A stretch of 64,000 nt of DNA, from positions 372,001 to 436,000 of the forward strand of contig NZ_VCGX01000003.1 in NCBI RefSeq assembly GCF_007671655.1, written 5' to 3'. The DNA is from Marinobacter piscis. Lineage in GTDB: Bacteria > Pseudomonadota > Gammaproteobacteria > Pseudomonadales > Oleiphilaceae. The notes below the pieces were generated by a model. The model was given only the letters and a program-made list of their open reading frames with translations. It ran no database searches and was not told the origin of the DNA. This document shows, piece by piece, positions 46,855 to 56,131 of this stretch. The number at the start of each line of letters is the position of its first letter. The first letter of the stretch is position 1. Both the position numbers and the translations under genes were made by a program.

Positions 46855-49266
46855 ATGGCTGTACCTGCGGCGTTAACCGAAGACCAGATTTATCATCGCT
46901 GCCCGTCTGAGAAGCTGGGCTTTGACACCACCGAAACGCTGGAAGATCTTGAGCTGCCGTTTGGTCAGGATCGCGTGCTGCGGGCGCTGGAGTTCGGGGC
47001 CAGCATGACCGCTAAAGGGTTTAATCTGTTTGTGCTTGGGCCCACAGGTGTGGGTAAGCATGAGCTGGTAAAACAGTTCCTGACTAACCATGCGGCCGAT
47101 AAACCGGTGCCGTCCGACTGGTGCCATGTGTTCAATTTTCAGCACTCAGATAAGCCGGCTGCCATTGAGCTTCAGCCAGGTGAAGGCAGGACGTTCAGGG
47201 AGGACATGGACGGCCTGATCAGCGAGCTTAAAACGGCTATTCCGGCGACGTTTGAAAGTGAAGAGTATCAGTCTCGTATTCAGGAATTGCAGGAGGAGGT
47301 CACCCAGCGCCAGCAGAAGGCGTTGTTTGCCATTCAGGAAGAAGCGAGCAATAACAATATTGCCATGGTCAGCACCCCTGCCGGTTTTTCGTTTGCTCCC
47401 ATGCGCAATGGCGAGGTGATTGAACCTAAAGAGTACGAGACATTTTCCGATGAAGAAAAAGAGCTGATTGAAGCCAAGGTGGAAGACCTGCAGAAAAAAC
47501 TGCAACAGGCTATTCAGCAGGTTCCCCGCTTGCGGAAAGAAGTGCGGGAGCGGATTCACGAACTGAATGAAGAAATGGTGCAGCTCTCGCTGGGCGGCCC
47601 GATCGGAGAGTTGCGGGAAAAGTGGAGCCACAGGCCTGCGGTGGTGGCCCATCTTGATGGTGTTCGTAATGATGTGGTGGAACACGCGGAAGCTTTTCAG
47701 GACAGTGAAAACGGCGTTCCCGGTGGACTGCTTAACCGGTATCGGGTCAACCTTCTGGTTGATAATGCGGACACTCAGGGGGCGCCGGTGGTTTATGAGG
47801 ATTTGCCCAACCACCAGCATCTGACCGGGCAGATTGAGCACAGGGCCCACCAGGGTAATCTGTATACCGACTTCACCCTGATTCGTGCCGGCTCTCTCCA
47901 CCAGGCGAACGGGGGTTACCTGGTTGTGGATGCCCGCCGGCTCCTTACCCAGCCTCTGGCCTGGGAAGGCCTGAAGCGGATCCTGTTCTCCGGTGAAATC
48001 CGGATCGAGTCGCTGGAGCGTTTATACGGGCTGGCAACCACCGTGAGTCAGCAGCCGGAGCCGATTCCAATGAACGTGAAGGTGGTTCTGCTGGGTGATC
48101 GTATGCTGTATTACCTGCTGTCCCATTACGATCCGGACTTTCTGGATCTGTTCAAGGTGGAGGCAGACTTTGAAGATGAGCTGGATCGTGATGAAGGCAG
48201 TTATGCACTTTATGCCCGGATGATTGCCACCATGGCCCGGGCTTCCGGGTTGAAAGTGCTCGACCGGGCAGCAGTGGCCAGAGTGATCGAGCATGCAAGC
48301 CGGTTGGCCAGTGACCAGAAAAAGCTTACAGCTCATGATCGGGTTCTGAAAGACCTGCTTGCCGAGGCGGATCATTGGGCGAGCCAGTCTGAAGATGACA
48401 GCATTGGTATTGCGCATGTTCAACAGGCTATAGATGAGCGGGAGTACCGCGCCAGCCGTATTCGTGAGCGCAGTCTCGAGCAGGTTCGCCGGGGCATAAT
48501 GATGATCGCCACTGAAGGCCGGCAGGTGGGGCAGGTGAATGGACTTTCTGTGCTACAGGTTGGCGCCAACCGGTTCGGGCAGCCAACCCGGATAACCGCT
48601 ACCGCACGCCCGGGTAAGGGACAGGTTGTGGATATCGAGCGGGAGGCCAAGCTTGGCGGCCCCATTCATAGCAAGGCCGTGATGATTCTGTCCCGCTTTA
48701 TGGCCCACCGTTATGCTCCGATGGGAGAGCTTTCACTGTCGGCCAGCCTGGCATTCGAGCAGTCTTACGGTGGGGTGGAAGGCGATTCCGCCTCGGTGGC
48801 CGAGACCTGCGTACTGTTATCTGCCATCACCGGCGTGCCATTGAAGCAGTCACTGGCAGTAACCGGGTCAATGAACCAGCATGGTGAGGTTCAGGCTGTT
48901 GGCGGCGTGAACGAGAAAATAGAAGGCTTTTTCAATGTGTGCGCTCAGGCAGGTGAGGTGAATGGCCATGGCGCATTGCTGCCAGCCAGTAACGTAGAGC
49001 ATCTGATGCTTAATAAGCAGCTTCAGGACGCTGTGGGTGAAGGGCGTTTCAGCGTATACCCACTCAGTCATATCGATCAGGCTATTGAGCTTCTGACCGG
49101 CATGGAGGCGGGAATCCCGGATGCAGAAGGCAAGTATCCGGAGAACACGTTTAACCGTTTAGTGGCTGACCGGCTGGCTGAGTATGCGCAAGCAGGTAAG
49201 AAAAAAGACGACGACAAGGCAAATCGGAACGGAGGCAATGGTGGCAACAGTAACGGCGACGAATGA
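46855..49266 (+). CDS. Lon-family ATP-dependent protease with an AAA_32-type core
   Basis: This 803-residue protein starts at an ATG with AAGGAGC upstream. It has Walker A GPTGVGKHE (about 62-70), then a long helical insert (about 130-260, largely coiled coil). The second ATPase part has NGGYLVVDARRLL and later REYRASRIRERS. The C-terminal Lon protease domain has the Ser-Lys dyad at Ser645 (EGDSAS) and Lys688 (VNEKIEGF), 43 residues apart as in Lon. It lacks the Lon N-terminal substrate domain, so it is the Lon-related type found beside LonA, not LonA itself. Its substrates are unknown. Confidence 0.9.
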   Translation: MAVPAALTEDQIYHRCPSEKLGFDTTETLEDLELPFGQDRVLRALEFGASMTAKGFNLFVLGPTGVGKHELVKQFLTNHAADKPVPSDWCHVFNFQHSDKPAAIELQPGEGRTFREDMDGLISELKTAIPATFESEEYQSRIQELQEEVTQRQQKALFAIQEEASNNNIAMVSTPAGFSFAPMRNGEVIEPKEYETFSDEEKELIEAKVEDLQKKLQQAIQQVPRLRKEVRERIHELNEEMVQLSLGGPIGELREKWSHRPAVVAHLDGVRNDVVEHAEAFQDSENGVPGGLLNRYRVNLLVDNADTQGAPVVYEDLPNHQHLTGQIEHRAHQGNLYTDFTLIRAGSLHQANGGYLVVDARRLLTQPLAWEGLKRILFSGEIRIESLERLYGLATTVSQQPEPIPMNVKVVLLGDRMLYYLLSHYDPDFLDLFKVEADFEDELDRDEGSYALYARMIATMARASGLKVLDRAAVARVIEHASRLASDQKKLTAHDRVLKDLLAEADHWASQSEDDSIGIAHVQQAIDEREYRASRIRERSLEQVRRGIMMIATEGRQVGQVNGLSVLQVGANRFGQPTRITATARPGKGQVVDIEREAKLGGPIHSKAVMILSRFMAHRYAPMGELSLSASLAFEQSYGGVEGDSASVAETCVLLSAITGVPLKQSLAVTGSMNQHGEVQAVGGVNEKIEGFFNVCAQAGEVNGHGALLPASNVEHLMLNKQLQDAVGEGRFSVYPLSHIDQAIELLTGMEAGIPDAEGKYPENTFNRLVADRLAEYAQAGKKKDDDKANRNGGNGGNSNGDE

Positions 49267-50113
49267 TCAGCCAGGGTCTACCGTAAAGGCCGGCCGTGTA
49301 TTGATTTTGCTGGATGGTTCCCCTCTGAGCCTTGCCGCACTGGAAGCCGCGGCCGAGATTGCCTTGGCTCGTAACACCGAGGTTCTGGGTGTTTTTGTGG
49401 AAGAGACGAATCTGCTGCGCGCGGCCGGTTACGGATTTGCCCGGGAAGTGGGCGGCAGTTCCGGGCTGGCTCGTCCGCTGGAGGCTGCAGCGCTCGAGGT
49501 GCGTCTGCAGGCTCTGGCTGAGCAGGCGCGTCGTTCACTGAAACAAACCATGGCCCGCCGTGGGCTGTCCCAGACCCTGAAACTCTGCCGGGGGCGTGTA
49601 GCGGAAGAAGTGCTGAACCTGGTGCAGCCGGACGACCTGGTGGTGCTGGGTCGCGTGGGTTGGTCAGGAATTCCTGGTGGCAGGCTGGGCTCTACCGCTC
49701 GTGTTCTGCTACGGCAGGCCCCGGGCGATGTGTTGCTTTGGACCGCGCCAGGACACAGACGCCAGAATCGTGTTGTGGTTTTGCTCAATCATGATCAGGG
49801 GGCCAATCACCGTGCCGTTCGTGCAGGTGCAGAGTTGGCTCATCGCAGCAATCAGCCGTTGAGTGTATTGATCCGTGCCAGTTCTGAGGGCGAGCAGGAG
49901 GTCGCGCAGGACATACTGAGGTACATGGAGCGTGAGGGCATCAGTGCCCGGGTAAGGTGGATACCGGTTGCCAGTGCCGGCGCCGCGCTGAGGGCCATGC
50001 AGGAAGAGGGTGCCAGTCACCTGATCGTCAGCCGTACCTGCAGTGTATTTGCCGATCAGGAAGCGGACACCTTGCTTGCAGGGCTGAACCTGCCGGTAAC
50101 GGTTACGCCCTGA
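49238..50113 (+). CDS. Universal stress protein family protein
   Basis: This protein of about 291 residues begins inside the last codons of the Lon-like gene. GGAGG just upstream fits either ATG 49238 or GTG 49241. The first half has a UspA-like start (GRVLILLDGSPLSLAALEAAAEIA, VLGVFVEE); the middle has LKLCRGRVAEEVLNL and LVVLGRVGWSGIPGGRLGSTARVLLRQAPGDVLL, in which the nucleotide-binding Gly/Ser pattern is recognisable. A second, weaker domain follows (RVVVLLNHDQGANHRAVRAGAELA). It appears to be a tandem USP, probably co-expressed with the protease. Confidence 0.8.
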   Translation: MVATVTATNDQPGSTVKAGRVLILLDGSPLSLAALEAAAEIALARNTEVLGVFVEETNLLRAAGYGFAREVGGSSGLARPLEAAALEVRLQALAEQARRSLKQTMARRGLSQTLKLCRGRVAEEVLNLVQPDDLVVLGRVGWSGIPGGRLGSTARVLLRQAPGDVLLWTAPGHRRQNRVVVLLNHDQGANHRAVRAGAELAHRSNQPLSVLIRASSEGEQEVAQDILRYMEREGISARVRWIPVASAGAALRAMQEEGASHLIVSRTCSVFADQEADTLLAGLNLPVTVTP

Positions 50114-50162
50114 CATCTAGACTGATGTGTGTAAATGCGGCCCATACGCTGTTATACCAGAC

Positions 50163-51062
50163 TTAGTCCCAGTACGGCGGCTCACCAAAATATCCGTCAA
50201 TAAAGTCGATGAAGCTCCGAACCTTGCTGGCCAGTAGTTGCCGGTGGGCATACACTGCGTAAAGCCCCATGGGTTCGGGCTCGTACTCCTGAAGAATAGC
50301 CTGCAGCTTACCCTCCTTGATGGCCGGTCCTGAAATAAACGTAGGCTGCAAGGCAATTCCCGCTCCCGCTATAGCAGCTTCCACCAGTACGTCGCCGTTG
50401 TTGCTGGTGAAACCGTTGCTGTCATTCTGGCCATTGTTTTGCAACCACCGGTGCAGAGGCTGGCTGGAGTCCAGTTCAATGTAGCTGTAGCGCAGGTAAC
50501 AGTGGCCCTGAAGGTCTTCCAGGTGCTTTGGGGTGCCATTTTTTTGAAGATATTCCGGTGACGCACACACCGCCATCCGGATCGGCGCAATTCGCCTGGC
50601 GATCAGTGAAGAGCTTTTCAGGTGGCCGATGCGCAGCACCACGTCGAACCCTTCTTCCACCACGTCCACCTTACGATCATTCAGTTGCAAATCGATGCCT
50701 ACGCCAGGGTGAGCTTTCTGGAACTCACTGAGTAACGGCGCCATGTGGCGAATCGCGAAGGAAACAGGCGCACTGATCCTTAACAGGCCGCGAGCCTCGG
50801 TTTGCAGATCACCAACCTGGCATTCCATATCCTCAATATCATGCAACACCTGTTGTGCCCGCTGATGATAGCTGGCCCCCGCCTCTGTTAAATGCAGGCG
50901 GCGGGTGGTGCGGTTGAGCAGACGTACACCCAGGTGGTCTTCAAGCTGAGAGACATACTTGCTGACCAGTTGTGGAGACATGTCCAGCTTTTCAGCGGCG
51001 CGGGTGAAGGCACCTTCACTCACCACGGTAATGAACGCGCGCATGGCGTCGAGGCGATCCAT
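50163..51062 (-). CDS. LysR family transcriptional regulator
   Basis: ATG 51062 has AGGG upstream and gives 299 residues; a longer frame to 51101 lacks support. The winged-helix domain is typical (MRAFITVVSEGAFTRAAEKLDMSPQLVSKYVSQLEDHLGVRLLNRTTR), followed by a ligand-binding domain with RISAPVSFAIRHMAPLL and an LQPTFI closing segment. It is divergent from the oxidoreductase remnant and pirin, and most likely controls them. Confidence 0.9.
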   Translation of the reverse strand: MDRLDAMRAFITVVSEGAFTRAAEKLDMSPQLVSKYVSQLEDHLGVRLLNRTTRRLHLTEAGASYHQRAQQVLHDIEDMECQVGDLQTEARGLLRISAPVSFAIRHMAPLLSEFQKAHPGVGIDLQLNDRKVDVVEEGFDVVLRIGHLKSSSLIARRIAPIRMAVCASPEYLQKNGTPKHLEDLQGHCYLRYSYIELDSSQPLHRWLQNNGQNDSNGFTSNNGDVLVEAAIAGAGIALQPTFISGPAIKEGKLQAILQEYEPEPMGLYAVYAHRQLLASKVRSFIDFIDGYFGEPPYWD

Positions 51063-51095
51063 AGGTCTACCCTGATTCTGAGGCTTTCGTTTCAT

Positions 51096-51114
51096 TATCA
51101 ACCGTGTGTTGATA
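51096..51114. promoter_or_regulatory. Candidate LysR operator
   Basis: A perfect palindrome, TATCAAC-CGTGT-GTTGATA, lies between the divergent LysR and oxidoreductase genes, 34 bases before the LysR ATG. The size and symmetry fit a T-N11-A type LysR box. Confidence 0.55.
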
Positions 51115-51198
51115 GTTATGCGATATTTGCTGGCTGATTCAGTTGATTAGGTGATAGTAAAGTAGGTTCTCAGTTGGGCTCAGTTATCGGGGGTGATT

Positions 51199-51834
51199 AT
51201 GCAAGCTTTACAGTTTTCAGAAGCCGGTTCACTTGAATCGTTGCAGTTAAACGAGCTTCCTAAACCAGTGCCTGGCGCTGGTGAGGTTCTGATTGAGGTT
51301 CGGGCTGCAGGCCTGAACCCCAGCGACCTGAAGAATGTTCTCGGGCGCTTTCCTTATACCACAGCACCGCGCATTCCCGGCAGGGATTTCTCCGGGGTTG
51401 TTGTGGAAGAGTTGCAAGCGCAAGGCGTGAGAGCGTTTCAGTTACGGGATGCGGAGGAATTGCCCGAGCAGACGCAGGCGCACTTTGCGCAGCAATCACC
51501 CGAGGTGATTTTCGATACGACGGGGTTCTGGCTGCCAGCGGCAGTTAACACGGTTGGAACGCTCGGGCGCATTGCAGTTATCGCAGCACCGGTGGATGGA
51601 ATGATCAGTATGCCCATTCTTAACTTGTACCGTCGCGGCGGCTCGGTGATTGGCGTTAACTCGTTGCTTTACAGTCTGGAGGACTGCGCCAGGATGCTTG
51701 AACAAATAAACGCGGCATTTGACGGCGCACTCCCGGTACCCGAGAACTTTAGCGAATGGTCACTTTCGGATGCTGTTGCGGCCTACCACAAGGTAAATGA
51801 AGGGGGAGCTGAAAAAATCGTTCTGATTCCTTAA
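51199..51834 (+). CDS. Internally deleted zinc-type MDR oxidoreductase
   Basis: The product has only 211 residues against about 320 for the family. The N-terminal GroES-like part is normal (QALQFSEAGSLESL, LNPSDLKNVLGRFPY, IPGRDFSGVVVE). It then jumps directly into the far half (LQAQGVRAFQLRD, VIFDTTGFWLPAAVN, LYRRGGSVIGVNSLLY), skipping roughly 100 residues that normally include the Rossmann glycine loop. The frame is kept, so it is still translatable. With no nucleotide-binding loop it is unlikely to be an active reductase. It probably shares a transcript with pirin, 48 bases downstream. Confidence 0.75.
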   Translation: MQALQFSEAGSLESLQLNELPKPVPGAGEVLIEVRAAGLNPSDLKNVLGRFPYTTAPRIPGRDFSGVVVEELQAQGVRAFQLRDAEELPEQTQAHFAQQSPEVIFDTTGFWLPAAVNTVGTLGRIAVIAAPVDGMISMPILNLYRRGGSVIGVNSLLYSLEDCARMLEQINAAFDGALPVPENFSEWSLSDAVAAYHKVNEGGAEKIVLIP

Positions 51835-51882
51835 GGCAACAGGTTTTATCGTCACGAATTATTCAAAGCAGGAGATTTTACA

Positions 51883-52581
51883 ATGATCGAACTCAGACCT
51901 CACAGTGAACTTGGCGGCGCCCACCACGGTTGGCTGGATACACGTCATCACTTTTCGTTCGCGGAATATTACGACCCGAATCGTATGCACTGGGGTAACC
52001 TCAGGGTGTGGAATGATGACACAATCGCACCTCACACGGGCTTTCCGCGCCATCCGCACCGGGATATGGAGATCATCACCTATGTTCGCAAAGGCGCCAT
52101 TACCCATGAGGACAGCCTGGGCAACAAGGGGCGCACGGAGGCCGGCGATGTGCAGGTGATGAGCGCCGGCACAGGCATTGCTCACAGTGAGATGAATGAA
52201 GAGGATGAAACCACAAAGATCTTCCAGATCTGGATCATGCCCAATGAAGCCGGTCTGCCTCCCGCTTGGGGCACCAGACCCTTTCCTAAAGGTGAGCGCA
52301 GTGGCTCATTTGTCACCCTTGCCAGTGGTATACCCGGCGACGAAGACGCCTTGCCGATACGTACAGATGCTCGCATGGTAGCAGCGACACTGGAAGCAGG
52401 CGATAGCACTGAGTACCGTATTGCCGCCGGGCGCAAGGTTTATCTGGTACCGGCAACGGGCAAGATTGACGTTAACGGCGTGATAGCCTCAGCCGGCGAC
52501 GGTGTTGCGGTCAGCGATGAATCTCTGCTGAACGTCAGTGCCCGGGAGGACAGTGAAATCATCATGGTGGATGTAGCCTGA
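51883..52581 (+). CDS. Pirin family protein (YhhW-like bicupin)
   Basis: This 232-residue protein has the bicupin pattern: GNLRVWNDDTIAPHTGFPRHPHRDMEIITYV, then AGDVQVMSAGTGIAHSE and KIFQIWIMP. The N-terminal cupin retains the His-x-His and following His/Glu metal ligands. E. coli YhhW shows quercetin 2,3-dioxygenase activity. The physiological substrate is unknown here. AGGAG lies eight bases before the ATG. Confidence 0.9.
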   Translation: MIELRPHSELGGAHHGWLDTRHHFSFAEYYDPNRMHWGNLRVWNDDTIAPHTGFPRHPHRDMEIITYVRKGAITHEDSLGNKGRTEAGDVQVMSAGTGIAHSEMNEEDETTKIFQIWIMPNEAGLPPAWGTRPFPKGERSGSFVTLASGIPGDEDALPIRTDARMVAATLEAGDSTEYRIAAGRKVYLVPATGKIDVNGVIASAGDGVAVSDESLLNVSAREDSEIIMVDVA

Positions 52582-52596
52582 GTTGCAGGTTTGAAA

Positions 52597-54417
52597 CTAC
52601 GGGTGCCCCGGTAAATGCTCCGGTAACTTGCAGAGCTGAGCCAGTGGCATGGGCCTGGCAAACAGGTAGCCTTGTAACAAATCACAGTTCCGGCGTGTGA
52701 GATCTTCCCGTTGTTGTCGGGTCTCTATACCCTCTGCCACGACAGCCATATCCATGTGGTGGGACATGGTAATAATGCCCTCAACAATCGCGGCGATCCG
52801 GTGGTCTGTCGCCGTTTCTGCTATAAAGTTCCGGTCCAGTTTAACCTTGTGGGTTGGCAGGTCGCGCAGATAGCTAAGGCTTGAAAAACCGGTGCCGAAA
52901 TCATCCAGGGCGACACGTACCCCAAGGCTTTTCAGACTTTGCATGAGCTTGATAACAGGGGCTGTGCCATCCAGAAGCACACTCTCAGTTATTTCCAGTT
53001 CCAGCAGCCGTGGTGGCAGTCCGGTTTTCTGAAGTACTCGCTGGACCTCCTGGAAGAAGCCGTCCCGAATAAACTGTAAAGACGAGATGTTAACTGCTAC
53101 ACGCAGAACATGCGCCCGGTTCTGGTTGTAAAAGGCCATCTCGGTACATGCCTGTTCAAGTATCCAGAGTCCTAAAGGCACAATCTGGCCCGTTTTTTCA
53201 GCCAGCGGGATAAAGTTTCCGGGGGAAATGATGCCCTGTTCCGGGTGGTGCCATCGTACCAATGCTTCGACGCCGTGCATGCGGCCAGTTAGCGCATCTA
53301 CCATTGGTTGATAGTAAATCTCAAACTGGTCTTGCTGCAGTGCAGTGTGTAAATCGTGTCTCAGATTGACGTTGTTTTTGCTTCGGCAGACTCTGGGGCT
53401 TGAATGCCATTGCCAGGCATTTCGGCCTTGCCGCTTGGCGCGTTCGAGGGCTGCGTGTGCAAACTGGAGTATTTCATGAGGTGTCAGTCGCATATCGTTG
53501 CATGCAATACCGATACTGGCGCTGATGTGAACCATTTGTTTGTCTATCTCGATCGGCTGGGACACCTCTGTCAGTATTCGATCTGCCAGGCGGGTTACGT
53601 CGGACCGGTTTTGGTGATACGGGACCAGCAGACAGAACTCATCGCCGACCAGCCTTGCCAGCGTTACTCCAGGCCGTACGAGGTTTTGCAAGCGTTCTGC
53701 AATAGTGGTGATCACGTGATTACCGGCCAGATGCCCCAGTTCATCGTTAATGGGCTTGAAACCATCCATATTGAGATAGAGCACGGCCAACGTACCCGGA
53801 GTCCGGTGGACATTCAGCGCGCGGGCCAGTTCTTGCTCTAACCGGGACTGGTTGGGAAGCCCGGTCAGGCGATCGTGGTTAGCCTGGTAGGCAAGCAGCG
53901 CCTCATGCTCCTGGCGAGCTGCAATGTCTATGTGCCGAAGAATTGCCAGGGCTGCCAGAGCTGCGCCCCGCGACAGATTGCGCCTGTCGGCTGTAGTAGG
54001 AACCGCCTGCTTGCGGTAATAGGTTGCGAAGGTGCCCAGCAGGTTTCCTTTGGCTGTCAGAATGGGAACTGACCAACAGGCCTGGAGGCCTTCGTCTGCG
54101 GCCAGTTGCCTATAACCTTCCCATTTAGGGTCGGTTGCAATACTTTCAGTGATTACCGGTTGTGTTTTGTGTGCGGCACACCCGCAAGTGCCGATATGAG
54201 CAGACACTGGAATAGCCTGCATGGCCTGGACATAACGCTCGGAAAACTGCTTGCTGGGGATGAGGCTCAAGGAGTTAGTAGCTGCATCAAATCGCATGAT
54301 TGAAACCAGCGCACCCGGCATCATATGGCCCACCCAGGCAGCAATCGATTCCAGAATCTCTTCCAGCGGGTGGTGTTGAATAATCAGCTCATGAATCTCT
54401 TGCTGAGCGTCTGACAT
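52597..54417 (-). CDS. GAF-GGDEF-EAL cyclic di-GMP protein
   Basis: Starting at ATG 54417, the 606-residue protein has a GAF sensor (about 15-165, with GTCGCAAHKTQPVITESIA and CWSVPILTAKGNLLGTFATYY), a GGDEF domain (about 190-345) and an EAL domain (about 365-600). The GGDEF signature reads VGDEF, which weakens or abolishes synthase activity. The EAL domain has GVEALVRWHHP, ALDDFGTGFSSLSYL and KLDRNF, all needed for hydrolysis. It is best read as a c-di-GMP phosphodiesterase controlled by the GAF domain. It converges on the pirin gene with a 15-base gap. Confidence 0.9.
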   Translation of the reverse strand: MSDAQQEIHELIIQHHPLEEILESIAAWVGHMMPGALVSIMRFDAATNSLSLIPSKQFSERYVQAMQAIPVSAHIGTCGCAAHKTQPVITESIATDPKWEGYRQLAADEGLQACWSVPILTAKGNLLGTFATYYRKQAVPTTADRRNLSRGAALAALAILRHIDIAARQEHEALLAYQANHDRLTGLPNQSRLEQELARALNVHRTPGTLAVLYLNMDGFKPINDELGHLAGNHVITTIAERLQNLVRPGVTLARLVGDEFCLLVPYHQNRSDVTRLADRILTEVSQPIEIDKQMVHISASIGIACNDMRLTPHEILQFAHAALERAKRQGRNAWQWHSSPRVCRSKNNVNLRHDLHTALQQDQFEIYYQPMVDALTGRMHGVEALVRWHHPEQGIISPGNFIPLAEKTGQIVPLGLWILEQACTEMAFYNQNRAHVLRVAVNISSLQFIRDGFFQEVQRVLQKTGLPPRLLELEITESVLLDGTAPVIKLMQSLKSLGVRVALDDFGTGFSSLSYLRDLPTHKVKLDRNFIAETATDHRIAAIVEGIITMSHHMDMAVVAEGIETRQQREDLTRRNCDLLQGYLFARPMPLAQLCKLPEHLPGHP

Positions 54418-54555
54418 GGGCAAGCCATTTCCTTTAATACACGTTGTGCGCTCCCCCCGCACATAAATAGATACGTGTTGGTATCAGACGTTTTCTGCGG
54501 GAGTGCCCGAGTCTGTTTTTAGCGCAAACATGAAAGGGCTGTCCACGCAGTAACC

Positions 54556-55401
54556 TTACAGATTGCTGAATTGTAACATCGCCACCCCGAACGCGACCAG
54601 ACAGGCAGCAAAAATACGGCGACCACCCAGGGGCTCCTTGAGCAGGCGGGTACCCAAAATGGCGGCCACAATCACGCTGGTTTCGCGCAGTGCCGAAACA
54701 TAGGTCATGGGTGTGCTCGACATGGCCCAGACCACAATGCCATAAGAAGCCGTATACATCACGCCGCTTGCAATACCCTGGAACCAGTGATGCCTGATGA
54801 ATTCCGGCACTTCGCGGCCGTGGCGTGCAAGCACCCACAGGGCCAGGAGCAGTCCGTCCAGGAAAAACATCCAGGCTATGTAGGCCATGGCGTTACCGGT
54901 CAGCCGGGAACCCATGCCATCCATAATAGAGTAGGTCGCAACCAGAGCACCAATCACCAGTGCCATCAGGATGGATTTGACACCACCGTTGCCATGGGGA
55001 ATGCGATAAGCCATCAAGCCTATGGCGAATGAAATAACAGCGATACTGGTTACACCCATAACCGACAGTCTTTCGCCGGCAAGGAGGAAAGCGCCCAGTG
55101 CAACCAGGGGAGGAGCAGAACCACGGGCGATGGGATAAAGCAGAGACAGGTCGGCAACCCGGTACCCACTTGCCAGTAGAAGGTAATAGAAAAGATGCAC
55201 AAACATGGAGGCGATCAGAAAGGGCCAGCTCGCCGGATCAGGGAAGCCAAGATAAAGTCCCACAGGAAGCATGACCAGCGCTGCAACGCCATTGGTGATT
55301 GCAAGGCGGATCAGGGGGGCGCCGCCGCTTTTGATCAAGGTGTTCCAGCCGGCATGCATGAAGGCTGAGGCCAGCACTAACCCAAACACCAATGGATCCA
55401 T
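54556..55401 (-). CDS. DMT superfamily (EamA) transporter
   Basis: This 281-residue protein has about ten hydrophobic segments with an internal two-fold repeat of EamA domains (ASAFMHAGWNTLIKSGG at the start of the first, VWAMSSTPMTYVSALRETSVIVAAILG in the second). It is likely an inner-membrane metabolite exporter or importer with unknown substrate. It is downstream of, and in the same direction as, the oxygenase pair, but 142 bases away with a hairpin between. Confidence 0.85.
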   Translation of the reverse strand: MDPLVFGLVLASAFMHAGWNTLIKSGGAPLIRLAITNGVAALVMLPVGLYLGFPDPASWPFLIASMFVHLFYYLLLASGYRVADLSLLYPIARGSAPPLVALGAFLLAGERLSVMGVTSIAVISFAIGLMAYRIPHGNGGVKSILMALVIGALVATYSIMDGMGSRLTGNAMAYIAWMFFLDGLLLALWVLARHGREVPEFIRHHWFQGIASGVMYTASYGIVVWAMSSTPMTYVSALRETSVIVAAILGTRLLKEPLGGRRIFAACLVAFGVAMLQFSNL

Positions 55402-55476
55402 GGGAAAACTCCTGAAATCTATACAGCGGAGTCGTAATTACTCCGGGAGAAAGTATGAATGATGGGCAGAGACAGG

Positions 55477-55505
55477 CTGACCGGGGCAGAGTGCAGCCCG
55501 GTCAG
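55477..55505 (-). other. Hairpin between the oxygenase pair and the DMT transporter
   Basis: A perfect 9-bp stem, CTGACCGGG (55477-55485) and CCCGGTCAG (55497-55505), with an 11-base loop. No T-run follows on the minus strand, so complete termination is doubtful. Confidence 0.45.
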
Positions 55506-55543
55506 AGGGTGTCAGCTGAAGCGTAAGAAGTGGCTGACGGCTG

Positions 55544-56131
55544 TCAGCTTGCTGTTGCAGCGTGCTGCTGCGCCAGACGCTCGAGCAGGGGAGCAAAGTC
55601 TTCAAACGCAGGTGTCTGCATATCGGCAACCTTGCCTTCGTCGTCCCAGACGCGTAGGCGAAGAGCATCTTCGTAGAACTCGTGCTGGCGAAACGCGTCT
55701 ACCTCGTCCTGGCTCATCGGGCCTCCCTGCACATTCAGCGATTGCACAGAGGCTGGCGAAAGGCGCGAGAAGTAGTTGTCGTTTACGGCACAAAGGTAGC
55801 GTTTGGCTGCAACGTGTAACTCAATGGGCTCGGTAACCGCCTTGGGGAAGAACGCTTTGAGTACGTCAGCCCCCGCGCTCTCGTGGTAGTTGTCCTGCCC
55901 CGAGGCCAGTGAATCCTCGGGAAATTCACTGGTGTAATGGCCAATGTCATGCAGTAGGGCAGCCGCAACCAGTGTGTCCGGCGCATTGGCTTTTTGCGCC
56001 AGCACCGCACTCTGGAGCATGTGCTGTGACATGGTGACTGCCTCGCCCATGTAGGATTCGCTGCCTCTGCGGGCAAAAATGTCTCCGATAAACGCGACGA
56101 TGTTATCCTGGTCAAGCTTATCAAACGACAT
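55544..56131 (-). CDS. HD-domain diiron oxygenase of the PhnZ/TmpB type
   Basis: This 195-residue HD-fold protein has the residues expected of the mixed-valence diiron oxygenases that cleave C-P bonds. Likely iron ligands are His37, His61-Asp62, His83, His106 and Asp163. The lid residues Tyr27 and Glu30 (YMGE) match the Tyr24/Glu27 pair of PhnZ, and Lys110 in HVAAKRYL matches its substrate-binding Lys. PhnZ and TmpB oxidise 1-hydroxyphosphonates to a carboxylate and phosphate. The start overlaps the stop of the partner dioxygenase gene (TGATG), so the two enzymes are coupled. The substrate is inferred, not shown. Confidence 0.75.
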   Translation of the reverse strand: MSFDKLDQDNIVAFIGDIFARRGSESYMGEAVTMSQHMLQSAVLAQKANAPDTLVAAALLHDIGHYTSEFPEDSLASGQDNYHESAGADVLKAFFPKAVTEPIELHVAAKRYLCAVNDNYFSRLSPASVQSLNVQGGPMSQDEVDAFRQHEFYEDALRLRVWDDEGKVADMQTPAFEDFAPLLERLAQQHAATAS

